A stretch of 64,000 nt of DNA from Dysgonomonas sp. Marseille-P4361 (GTDB lineage Bacteria > Bacteroidota > Bacteroidia > Bacteroidales > Dysgonomonadaceae). Each line of letters opens with the position of its first letter. Within the stretch, counting starts at the first letter, position 1. Made by a program: the position numbers and the translations under genes. Shown here in pieces: positions 52,552 to 60,874 of the stretch. The notes beneath the pieces were generated by a model that was given only the letters and a program-made list of their open reading frames with translations, made no database searches and was not told the DNA's origin. The stretch covers positions 310,001 through 374,000 of the forward strand of contig NZ_OPYL01000003.1 of assembly GCF_900343125.1 (NCBI RefSeq), given 5' to 3'.

Positions 52552-54534
52552 ATGAAACAATTCTTTATCCTTTTTTTTCTTTTTACAAGTCTAAGTTTAG
52601 TAGCTCAAAACCGTTGGTCAATTACTGACGATGGAGGCATAGAATGGTCGATAAAAAAGGGAGATATACATACCGATCATGTTGAGATGAGTGGGAAACA
52701 AGTTTCTCTTATACTGACATATGGAACAGATAGCGAAGGCTTACTAATCTGCAATAAACTTCTCGTATTCCCCATGCTGAGAACAATTCCGAATGATACT
52801 CATGCTAGTTTATTACATTCTTTTGGTTCAGAAGCTGTACCTTCCATAAAGATAAACGGTAAAGAAGTTAAAGAACACGTTAAGTCTATATATCAAAAAG
52901 GAATATGGAAATCAACATCAGATATTGGCAACAATGCTACGTTGGAAAGAGAAATTAGTCCATCCGTAAATTTTCCTTTTGTGATAGAAAAATTCACAAT
53001 AATAAACAATGGAGATAGAAGTCTAAAGATAGATATTGAAGACCTTGAAATAAACTCTCGCACCCACAAAGAGCAAGGAGTTTATGGTGCATATGAAATA
53101 AGTAGCTATACACAAAACAGTGGTCTTTACACTTTACACCCTACTGAAAGTGTATCATTTTCGGTAATATATACCGCTCAAAAATTGACAACACCACAGT
53201 TTACATATATAAATACAGATGAAGAAATAGACAAGCGTCAGCAATTTGTAGATTTAATGTTCAATAACATCCAATTTGTCTCTCCTGACTCTACTCTTAA
53301 TACAATGTTCAATTTTGCTAAAACAAGAGCAATGGAGAGTATCTATGATACGAAAAACGGATTAGTCCATAGTCCTGGTGGAGGTAGATACTACGCTGCC
53401 ATCTGGGCAAACGATCAGGCCGAATACGCCAATCCTCTCTTCTCATATTCTGGATATAATACCGCAATAGAAAGTGCGATGACTTCATGGCAATGGTTTT
53501 CAAAATATATGAACCCCGAATATAAGCCAATCCCCAGCTCTATTATTGCAGAAGGAGACAGTTTTTGGAATGGCGCAGGTGACAGAGGAGATCAGGCTAT
53601 GATAGCTTATGGTGCCGCTCGCTTTGCTCTTGCACTGGGAGATAAGGAAACCGCAAAAAGAATCTGGCCCTTAATAGAATGGTGTATCGAATATTCGAAG
53701 CGTAAGATTAACGAGAATGGTGTTGTTGCATCAGATAGCGATGAACTTGAAGGCAGATTCCCTGCGGGAGATGCTAATCTTTGTACTTCATCTTTACTAT
53801 ACGACGCTCTTATTTCGGCAATATATCTAGGCAAAGACATTGATATCCCTAAAAATAAGATAGAAGAATACAAAAAACTGGCTGAAGAATTACATCGAAA
53901 TATTAATAAATTCTTTGGAGCAAATGTACAAGGGTATAATACCTATCGTTATTATGAAGGAAACGATATATTAAGATCATGGATATGTATTCCTTTAACT
54001 GTAGATATTATGGAGCGCTCCGCAGGAACCATCGATGCTTTATTCTCTCCTCAGCTATGGACGAAAGATGGCTTGCTTACAGCAACGGGAGATAAAACAT
54101 TTTGGGATCGTTCTACACTATATGGCTTAAGAGGTGCATTTGCTGCTGGAGCAAGAGAAAAAGCTCTTTCTTATCTGATAGGCTATTCCAATAGAAGATT
54201 ATTAGGCGAACATGTACCATATGCAGTAGAGGCCTGGCCTGAAGGCAATCAAAGGCATCTATCTGCCGAAAGTGCCTTGTATTGCAGGGTTATTACAGAG
54301 GGGGTATTTGGATTCAGACCAACAGGATTGAATAGTTTTAGCATAACTCCTCAGCTACCAGAAGGATGGAATAAAATGGAATTAAGAAAAATAATAGCTT
54401 TCGACAATAAAACAATAGACATAGAAGTTCTAAGAATTGGAAAAGAAGTAAAAACGAATATCTTTGTCGACGGTAAATTATTTAAATCAATAAAAAATAA
54501 AAACGGAGAAAAGATTAATTGCAAATTAAAATGA
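52552..54534 (+). CDS. Secreted six-hairpin (alpha/alpha-barrel) glycosidase-like protein
   Basis: A 660-residue protein with a signal peptide (MKQFFILFFLFTSLSLVAQ). An N-terminal beta-sandwich spans residues ~20-240. An (alpha/alpha)6-barrel region follows (residues ~250-580) with GGGRYYAAIWANDQAEYANP, EGDSFWNGAGDRGDQAMIAYGAARFAL and SAESALYCRVITEGVFGFRP. A small C-terminal beta domain closes the chain. WANDQAEY and AGDRGDQAM contain acidic residues placed like those of GH78/GH95/GH127-type barrels, but I cannot name the family. A -7-like TATCTTTA is at 52515-52522. No SusC/D pair or other glycan genes are adjacent. Confidence 0.78.
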   Translation: MKQFFILFFLFTSLSLVAQNRWSITDDGGIEWSIKKGDIHTDHVEMSGKQVSLILTYGTDSEGLLICNKLLVFPMLRTIPNDTHASLLHSFGSEAVPSIKINGKEVKEHVKSIYQKGIWKSTSDIGNNATLEREISPSVNFPFVIEKFTIINNGDRSLKIDIEDLEINSRTHKEQGVYGAYEISSYTQNSGLYTLHPTESVSFSVIYTAQKLTTPQFTYINTDEEIDKRQQFVDLMFNNIQFVSPDSTLNTMFNFAKTRAMESIYDTKNGLVHSPGGGRYYAAIWANDQAEYANPLFSYSGYNTAIESAMTSWQWFSKYMNPEYKPIPSSIIAEGDSFWNGAGDRGDQAMIAYGAARFALALGDKETAKRIWPLIEWCIEYSKRKINENGVVASDSDELEGRFPAGDANLCTSSLLYDALISAIYLGKDIDIPKNKIEEYKKLAEELHRNINKFFGANVQGYNTYRYYEGNDILRSWICIPLTVDIMERSAGTIDALFSPQLWTKDGLLTATGDKTFWDRSTLYGLRGAFAAGAREKALSYLIGYSNRRLLGEHVPYAVEAWPEGNQRHLSAESALYCRVITEGVFGFRPTGLNSFSITPQLPEGWNKMELRKIIAFDNKTIDIEVLRIGKEVKTNIFVDGKLFKSIKNKNGEKINCKLK

Positions 54535-54576
54535 TTAGCTGGTTACAGATTTTACAATATAAATATCAAACTAGCC

Positions 54577-54604
54577 GTAACCTCTTCTTAACAGAAGCTT
54601 AATG
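54577..54604 (+). promoter_or_regulatory. Putative Pho box upstream of the porin gene
   Basis: Three direct hexamers at an exact 11-bp period: GTAACC (54577), TTAACA (54588) and TTAATG (54599). The pattern is shared with the pstS upstream region. A -7-like TTATTTTG is at 54636-54643. Direct repeats spaced by one helical turn are the usual layout for PhoB/PhoP dimers. Binding is inferred. Confidence 0.45.
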
Positions 54605-54665
54605 AAACATCTGAGCTATTTTCAACAATTCCTTTTTATTTTGCACAAAAAATAAAGTGTACAGA

Positions 54666-55700
54666 ATGAATATACAAAAACAGATTCACTTACTTTTTAT
54701 CCTAATTCTCACTTTAGGAGTATTTAATATACAGGCACAAGACTCTACGGAGTTTAAACCCTCAGGAAAACCGATACTAAGAGGTTTCATCAATTACAAT
54801 ACAGGCTTTGGGGAGGTCAACGACAAAAGAGGTTTTGACATAGAAAGAGCTTTCTTGGGTTATGAATATAATTTTGCTAAAAACTTTTCAGCAAGAGTTG
54901 TCATAGATGGAGCTTCGGGAAAGAGTTCGTCGGGAGCACTTGAAGTATATCTTCGTAATGTCCTCGTAACATGGAAAGACAAAGGCTTTACGGTTAATCT
55001 TGGACTCACTGGTCTTATGCAATATAGCCTCCAAGAAAAATACTGGATGCATCGTTATATATTAAGATCATTCCAAGATGAATACCGAATGGCTCCAAGT
55101 GTGGACATGGGTACCACAATATCCTATACTTTCAATCCGTACATTTCAGCAGACATTAGTTTAACCAACGGAGAAGGCTACAAAAAAGTAAAACAAGATA
55201 ATAGTATGCGTTATGCTGCTGGTATAAGTGTTTACCCGATCAAAAATCTACTTTTACGCGTATATGCTGATATATACAATGACGATGGAAACCAACGCGA
55301 TGCATTACCAGATGAGGCATCTGAAGCAAATTATAAAGATCAACAAACACTTGCTCTATTTGTCGGATACCAAGATAAAAACGTTTCCATAGGAGCTGAA
55401 TACAATAAAGTATATAACAAGGGATTTATTGATAAAAAAGATTATTTCGGATACTCATTCTACTCCTCAGTCAAGGTTGCACCTAAATGGAGAGCATTTG
55501 GACGTTATGACTTAATGGATTCTACCAGACCTGACAATTTTACTAGTCCTTGGAATAAATACGATGGGCAATTCTTTATGATTGGCGCCGAATTCCAACC
55601 TTTCAAGCACGTTAAAATAGCCCCCAACTTCCGCAACATTAATAGAGATAGAGAGAAATCGGAACAATATTTATTTCTCAATCTCGAAATAAACTTATAA
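54666..55700 (+). CDS. Porin, phosphate-selective porin O/P-like
   Basis: A protein of 344 residues from ATG 54666 (a GTG three codons upstream is in frame but less likely). A signal peptide (MNIQKQIHLLFILILTLGVFNIQA) is followed by a beta-barrel with GFDIERAFLGYEYNFAKNFSARV, resembling the start of the OprO/OprP family, and an aromatic/hydrophobic C-terminal strand (QYLFLNLEINL). Placed directly before pstS and preceded by Pho-box-like repeats, it probably passes phosphate through the outer membrane. The ion choice is inferred from context; the barrel itself is well supported. Confidence 0.82.
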   Translation: MNIQKQIHLLFILILTLGVFNIQAQDSTEFKPSGKPILRGFINYNTGFGEVNDKRGFDIERAFLGYEYNFAKNFSARVVIDGASGKSSSGALEVYLRNVLVTWKDKGFTVNLGLTGLMQYSLQEKYWMHRYILRSFQDEYRMAPSVDMGTTISYTFNPYISADISLTNGEGYKKVKQDNSMRYAAGISVYPIKNLLLRVYADIYNDDGNQRDALPDEASEANYKDQQTLALFVGYQDKNVSIGAEYNKVYNKGFIDKKDYFGYSFYSSVKVAPKWRAFGRYDLMDSTRPDNFTSPWNKYDGQFFMIGAEFQPFKHVKIAPNFRNINRDREKSEQYLFLNLEINL

Positions 55701-55720
55701 AACAGATTTTAAATATTAGA

Positions 55721-55750
55721 AAGGATGTACTCAGGTACATCCTTTTTTTA
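55721..55750 (+). terminator. Terminator after the porin gene
   Basis: AAGGATGTAC pairs perfectly with GTACATCCTT around TCAG, followed by a T-run. The porin is therefore transcribed apart from pstSCAB. Confidence 0.8.
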
Positions 55751-55793
55751 TGAACAGCACATAATCTATTGATATAAAGCCCTATTGTAAATC

Positions 55794-55832
55794 TTAACAA
55801 TTTCGTAACATTGCCTTAGTAGCATTGTTACA
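55794..55832 (+). promoter_or_regulatory. Putative Pho box upstream of pstS
   Basis: Four hexamers at an exact 11-bp period: TTAACA (55794), GTAACA (55805), TTAGTA (55816) and GTTACA (55827). A -7-like TAATATTG starts 10 bp later at 55842-55849, so the repeats cover the -33 position, as expected for an activator that replaces -33 contacts. GTAAC at 55805 and GTTAC at 55827 also form an inverted repeat. Confidence 0.55.
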
Positions 55833-55875
55833 TTAGCTAAATAATATTGCACTATAATTAAAATGGAAATTAGAA

Positions 55876-56919
55876 ATGAGAAAAACATTATTATTATCTG
55901 TTGCAATAGTAGCTATACTTTTTAGTTCTTGCGGAAACAACAAAGATTCACTTTCAGGCGCCGGAGCCACCTTCCCTGCACCTTTCTACAATATTGTATT
56001 TAAAGAGTTTGCTAAAAGCGGAACAAACGTAACCTACGGAGCTATTGGTAGTGGTGGCGGAATTCGTAGCCTCCAAGACAAAACCGTAGACTTTGGCGCT
56101 ACAGATGTATATCTTTCTAATGAAGATCTGAAAGAAATGCCGGGCGATATAGTACACATACCAACTGCTATAGGTGGAGTGGTATTATCTTATAACCTAA
56201 AAGAAATAAGTGGACTCAAGCTTACAGCAGAAGTAATTTCGGATATATATCTTGGTAAAATAAAAAATTGGAACGATCAGAAACTAAAGGATCTAAATCC
56301 AGAGTTAAACCTTCCAGACAAAGCTATTATACCTGTATATCGTTCAGATGGCAGTGGTACTACATCTGTTTTCTCTGAATACATGTCTAAAGTGAATGAA
56401 GCATGGAGTAAAGATTTAGGAGAAGGAAAATCTCTAAACTTCCCTACGGGTATTGCAGCAAAAGGCAATCCGGGAGTAGCAGGTATCATCGTCGAGACAG
56501 ACGGAGCTATAGGTTACATCGGATCAGAATACGCCTTAGCTTTGAATATGCCTACAGCTCTACTCCAAAACAAAGCCGGAAATTTTATCGAAGCAAACAA
56601 CAAAAGCATATCAATTTCTGCAGAAATAGAGATGCCAAATGATACAAGAATTTCAATCACTAACTCTCCTGACCCCAATGCATATCCAATCAGCACTTTC
56701 ACTTGGCTTATCACTTATAAAGAACAGAATTATAACGATAGACCTAAAGAACGTGCGATTGCTTTAACAAACCTGCTTAACTACATTATCAGTGAGGAAG
56801 GACAAGAGATTGCAAACAAGACACATTATGCTCCTCTATCAGCTACAGCCATTGAAAAAACCAAGGCTTTAATCAATTCAATGACATATAACGGAGAGGC
56901 GATCGCAACTAACAACTAA
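55876..56919 (+). CDS. pstS: Phosphate-binding lipoprotein PstS
   Basis: A 347-residue periplasmic phosphate-binding protein with lipobox FSSC (C19). GAGATFPAPFYNIVF and the IPVYRSDGSGTTSVFSEYM segment are classic PstS phosphate-site motifs, and FPTGIAAKGNPGVAG follows. It is the first gene of pstSCAB-phoU-phoBR, behind a putative Pho box. Length is normal. The gap to pstC is 33 bp. Confidence 0.96.
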   Translation: MRKTLLLSVAIVAILFSSCGNNKDSLSGAGATFPAPFYNIVFKEFAKSGTNVTYGAIGSGGGIRSLQDKTVDFGATDVYLSNEDLKEMPGDIVHIPTAIGGVVLSYNLKEISGLKLTAEVISDIYLGKIKNWNDQKLKDLNPELNLPDKAIIPVYRSDGSGTTSVFSEYMSKVNEAWSKDLGEGKSLNFPTGIAAKGNPGVAGIIVETDGAIGYIGSEYALALNMPTALLQNKAGNFIEANNKSISISAEIEMPNDTRISITNSPDPNAYPISTFTWLITYKEQNYNDRPKERAIALTNLLNYIISEEGQEIANKTHYAPLSATAIEKTKALINSMTYNGEAIATNN

Positions 56920-56952
56920 TTGAACATTCTTGGCTAAAAGCTAAATCACAAG

Positions 56953-57801
56953 ATGAAAGATAAAATTTTTAAAGCTATACTATTAACTGCATCGTGCTTG
57001 ATTATATTACTGACTGCAGGTATTGTATACGGATTAGTAAGCAAGAGTATTGGAGCTTTTTCAGAATTTGGTTTCTTCAATTTCATCACATCTTCTGAAT
57101 GGGATTCAAGAAACAATAACTATGGAGCTCTTCCTTTCATTGCAGGAACAATGCTCACTTCTATATTAGCTTTACTGTTTTGTATTCCTTTTTCACTATC
57201 TGTTGCATTATTCAATGGAGAGTATTTTAGAAACAAGAAAATTTCAACATTCGTTAGTTCCATTGTAGACCTGCTTGCAGGAATACCATCTATCGTATAT
57301 GGGTTATGGGGTTTTTACACCCTGCGACCTATCTTAATTGATATGGGAGTAAATGATCAGGGCTTCGGAGTATTACTTTCAGCTATCGTATTAGCTATAA
57401 TGATCATCCCTTATGCATCATCTCTAAGCACTGAATTTATTGCAATGGTACCAAACGAGTTGAAAGAAGGAGCATATAGCCTTGGTGCTACAAATTTGGA
57501 GGTAATAACATCTGTAAACCTTCCGGTAGCCGGATCAGGTATATTTGCTTCTTACATATTAGCATTTGGGCGTGCATTGGGAGAAACGATGGCGGTAACG
57601 ATGTTAATAGGTAATACGAATAATATCCCAAGCAGTCTTGCCGATACGGGTAACTCTATGGCAAGTATCATCGCCAACCAGTTTGGTGAAGCGAGTGGAT
57701 TAAAACTTAGTTCATTAATGGCTATAGGTCTATTGCTGTTCTTAATTACAGCATGCATCAACTTTATAGCTAAGTATATTATGAAAATGGTGAACAAATG
57801 A
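56953..57801 (+). CDS. pstC: Phosphate ABC transporter permease PstC
   Basis: A 282-residue inner-membrane permease with about six helices. LLAGIPSIVYGLWGFYTLRP is the signature region and YSLGATNLEVITSVNLPVAGSG is the EAA-like loop that contacts PstB. The N-terminal GLVSKSIGAFSEFGFFNFIT is typical of PstC. Its stop overlaps the start of pstA by 4 bp. Confidence 0.95.
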   Translation: MKDKIFKAILLTASCLIILLTAGIVYGLVSKSIGAFSEFGFFNFITSSEWDSRNNNYGALPFIAGTMLTSILALLFCIPFSLSVALFNGEYFRNKKISTFVSSIVDLLAGIPSIVYGLWGFYTLRPILIDMGVNDQGFGVLLSAIVLAIMIIPYASSLSTEFIAMVPNELKEGAYSLGATNLEVITSVNLPVAGSGIFASYILAFGRALGETMAVTMLIGNTNNIPSSLADTGNSMASIIANQFGEASGLKLSSLMAIGLLLFLITACINFIAKYIMKMVNK

Positions 57802-58676
57802 TAAAGCGATTCAGATCAAGTTCTAAATTCAGACTAACGAAAAGTAAACTTTTCTTTTACATTGTTTGTCTATTCTCTGCCCTTACAATGATTCCACTGT
57901 TTGTCATACTATGGGAACTGGTAAAGAAAGGGTATAAACAATTCAATTTAAGTTTATTTACAGAGGTAGCACCAACCTCAATGGAGGCTATGCTTGCCCG
58001 CATCAGCGACAGCCCTATTCCCGGAGGTATCCTAAACGGTATTACCGGAACTATATTAATTCTTTCTATAGCCATCGTTATTGCTATTCCGATAGGAATA
58101 ATGACCGGAGTATATCTTGCTGAGAATCCTAAGAAACGATTAGCAAATATAGTCCGCAATCTGAGTGATTTATTACAGGGTATTCCTTCTATCGTAATAG
58201 GGGTAATCGTTTACATATGGGTTGTCATTCCAATGTCTGGATATTCAGCCATAGCCGGTAGTATAGCTCTAGCCATCATGATGCTACCTATGATTATACG
58301 ATCTACCGAAGAAAGTTTAAAAATGCTTCCTACAACTCTAAAAGAAGCTGGGCTGGCCTTAGGAGGATCGTACACAACTGTTGTATTACGAGTCTTGATT
58401 CCTTCTGCCTTTAGTGGATTATTTACCGGATCATTACTCGCTATATCGCGTGTAATGGGAGAAACAGCTCCTCTACTAGTAACAGCACTAGGTGCTTCAT
58501 CTGTCAACTGGGATCCATCAAACCCAACGAGTGCCATATCTTTATTGATTTGGGAGTTCTATAATGACCCGAATCTTGCCAACTTAGTATGGTCCTCTTC
58601 ATTACTACTTTTACTCTTTGTTTTAGGAATTAATCTACTAGCTAAAAGCATTGCTAAAAAATGGAAAATTCAATAA
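57798..58676 (+). CDS. pstA: Phosphate ABC transporter permease PstA
   Basis: A 292-residue permease with six helices. [19 protein letters not shown] and the EAA-like [20 protein letters not shown] match PstA. It overlaps pstC by 4 bp and pstB by 16 bp, evidence of tight translational coupling. With PstC it forms the membrane channel. Confidence 0.95.
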   Translation: MIKRFRSSSKFRLTKSKLFFYIVCLFSALTMIPLFVILWELVKKGYKQFNLSLFTEVAPTSMEAMLARISDSPIPGGILNGITGTILILSIAIVIAIPIGIMTGVYLAENPKKRLANIVRNLSDLLQGIPSIVIGVIVYIWVVIPMSGYSAIAGSIALAIMMLPMIIRSTEESLKMLPTTLKEAGLALGGSYTTVVLRVLIPSAFSGLFTGSLLAISRVMGETAPLLVTALGASSVNWDPSNPTSAISLLIWEFYNDPNLANLVWSSSLLLLLFVLGINLLAKSIAKKWKIQ

Positions 58677-59443
58677 ATATGAACGAACAAAATATATTAG
58701 AACTAAAAGATGTTTGTGTATCCTACACGCCCGGCAAAAATGCTGTTAATAATGTTAATGCTATAATAAAAGAACATACAGTAACAGCCATTATGGGGCC
58801 TTCGGGATGCGGTAAGAGTACACTTCTGCGTGCTATCAACCGTATGCATGAACTCTATCCCGACATTAAAACAACAGGAGAAATCTTACTGAAAGGGAAG
58901 AATATATTTGACATGAACCCGATGAAAGTTCGTCGACTGGCAGGAATGGTATTTCAAAGACCTAATCCCTTCCCTACGATGAGCATATACGATAATGTGA
59001 TCGCAGGATACAAGCTAAATAATATAAAGCTAAACAAAGCGGAGAAAGACGAAATTGTAGAGAGTAGCTTACGCAGTGTTGCACTTTGGGACGAGGTAAA
59101 AGATTCTATGACTAAGAAAGGTACTTTTCTGTCAGGTGGACAACAACAACGTCTTTGTATTGCCAGAGCCTTAGCTTTAAAGCCGGAATTACTGCTGATG
59201 GATGAGCCTACATCTGCACTAGACCCTATTTCGACAAACAGAGTAGAAGAACTTATCTTCGAATTGAAGAAACAATATACGATCGTTATTGTTACACATA
59301 ATATGTCGCAGGCTGCTCGTTTATCGGATAATTCGATGTTTATGTATATGGGAGAACTGGTAGAATATGGAACTACAAAACAAATGTTTACCAAGCCTAA
59401 GCATAAACGTACAGAAGATTACCTGACTGGTGTATTTAGCTAA
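58661..59443 (+). CDS. pstB: Phosphate ABC transporter ATPase PstB
   Basis: A 260-residue ABC ATPase. Walker A is [17 protein letters not shown], the signature is [17 protein letters not shown], and Walker B is [33 protein letters not shown] is the PstB-specific Q-loop region. The start could be 58661 (inside pstA) or ATG 58679; I keep the upstream one for coupling, and the difference is six residues. Confidence 0.95.
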   Translation: MENSINMNEQNILELKDVCVSYTPGKNAVNNVNAIIKEHTVTAIMGPSGCGKSTLLRAINRMHELYPDIKTTGEILLKGKNIFDMNPMKVRRLAGMVFQRPNPFPTMSIYDNVIAGYKLNNIKLNKAEKDEIVESSLRSVALWDEVKDSMTKKGTFLSGGQQQRLCIARALALKPELLLMDEPTSALDPISTNRVEELIFELKKQYTIVIVTHNMSQAARLSDNSMFMYMGELVEYGTTKQMFTKPKHKRTEDYLTGVFS

Positions 59444-59473
59444 ATTTTCAACTATAAAAAAAAGTCTACAAAA

Positions 59474-60151
59474 ATGACAACCAATATAAAGAATAAACAA
59501 TTAGAACTCTTACTGAACGATTTTGAGCTATTATCTAAAACAGCTCTAACACAGATGCAAATTGCAACAAAGTTGTTACAAGATAATACAATCGAATCTC
59601 TTTACGAGGAAGCTGAATCGAATGAAGTTATTATAGACCGTTTAGAGATAAAGGTCAGAGAAGAAGCTGTTTTTACAATTTTTCAATTCAATCCGATTGC
59701 TGCAGACTTGAGAAAGATTATCACCTACCAAGATATCACAACAAATTTGGAACGAGTTGGAGACATGCTGTTAAATATTATCCATTCATTCAGAGAAACT
59801 GACTTAAATTCAATACAGTGGGTTAAGATCAAAAAACAGATAGAAAAAATGGTAGAATATAGCAGTGAGATGCTTCGCAATGCTATTTTCTCTTTCTCTA
59901 ATGAAGACACCCGTATGGCATATCATGTAATAAAAGAAGATGATAAAGTTGATGAAATTTTTCACAAGATAAGTGTATCTTTACAAGAGACTTTTGCCAA
60001 TAAAAGCCTAAGCAAAGAAGAAATAGAAACTATAATACAGGTAAATACTATTTCGCACAACTTGGAACGAATTGGTGATAGTGCGACTAACATAGCCGAG
60101 GCAACAATATATCTAACCGAAGGAGTAGACATTAGGCATGGAAATAAATAA
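59474..60151 (+). CDS. phoU: Phosphate signalling protein PhoU
   Basis: A 225-residue all-helical PhoU with the two repeated PhoU domains. The metal-site motifs AADLRKIITYQDITTNLERVGD and NTISHNLERIGDSATNIAEA are clear. PhoU links PstSCAB activity to the sensor kinase and represses it when phosphate is plentiful. It is 30 bp after pstB and overlaps the response-regulator start by 14 bp. Confidence 0.94.
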   Translation: MTTNIKNKQLELLLNDFELLSKTALTQMQIATKLLQDNTIESLYEEAESNEVIIDRLEIKVREEAVFTIFQFNPIAADLRKIITYQDITTNLERVGDMLLNIIHSFRETDLNSIQWVKIKKQIEKMVEYSSEMLRNAIFSFSNEDTRMAYHVIKEDDKVDEIFHKISVSLQETFANKSLSKEEIETIIQVNTISHNLERIGDSATNIAEATIYLTEGVDIRHGNK

Positions 60152-60833
60152 CAAAATATCGATTTTAGTAGTCGACGACGAGCCCGACATCCGGGAAATT
60201 CTCCAATTTAACCTTGAAAACGAAGGTTATCAGATAGACACAGCCGAGTCTTCAGAAGAAGCAATGGACAAGCTTTCATCTAGTCATAATCTTATATTGC
60301 TGGATGTGATGATGGGGGGAATATCCGGATTTAAGTTTGCCGACCATCTAAGAAAAGAAGTTAAAAATAATATTCCTATTATCTTCCTCACAGCCAAAGA
60401 TACCGAAAATGATATGCTCACAGCCTTCTCCATTGGTGGAGATGATTATATATCAAAGCCTTTCTCTATCAAAGAAGTTATTGCCAGAGTAAAAAGTGTA
60501 CTGAAAAGGGCAATGCTGGAAGAAAAAAGAGATAATCAGGAATTGCTGCAAATAGAAAATCTCATCATCAATTTTGAGACAAAGAATGTTACCATCGATA
60601 ATGAGATTATAGACTTGACAAAGACCGAATTCAATATTCTTATCTTATTAGCTCAAAATCCAAATAGGGTATTTTCAAGAACCGAAATACTGGAAAAAGC
60701 GTGGAAAGATGATGGAATTGTATTGGAAAGAACTGTCGATGTTCACATTGCCAGACTAAGAAAAAAGATCGGCAGTTATGGAGACTATATTGTCAACCGT
60801 ACCGGATATGGATACACATTTAATATAAAATAG
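60138..60833 (+). CDS. phoB: PhoB-like response regulator (OmpR family)
   Basis: A 231-residue regulator. The receiver has ILVVDDEPDIREI, phosphorylation site D56 in LILLDVMMGG, and K in ISKPFSIKE. The C-terminal OmpR-type winged helix has LTKTEFNILILLAQNPNRVF and a final YIVNRTGYGYTFNIK. Position between phoU and a sensor kinase, downstream of pst, supports a PhoB/PhoP role. It is the likely binder of the 11-bp repeats noted upstream of pstS and the porin. Confidence 0.92.
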   Translation: MEINNKISILVVDDEPDIREILQFNLENEGYQIDTAESSEEAMDKLSSSHNLILLDVMMGGISGFKFADHLRKEVKNNIPIIFLTAKDTENDMLTAFSIGGDDYISKPFSIKEVIARVKSVLKRAMLEEKRDNQELLQIENLIINFETKNVTIDNEIIDLTKTEFNILILLAQNPNRVFSRTEILEKAWKDDGIVLERTVDVHIARLRKKIGSYGDYIVNRTGYGYTFNIK

Positions 60834-60874
60834 ATACAAACAGCAGGTATTTCTGCATATAAGATAACAAGCAT

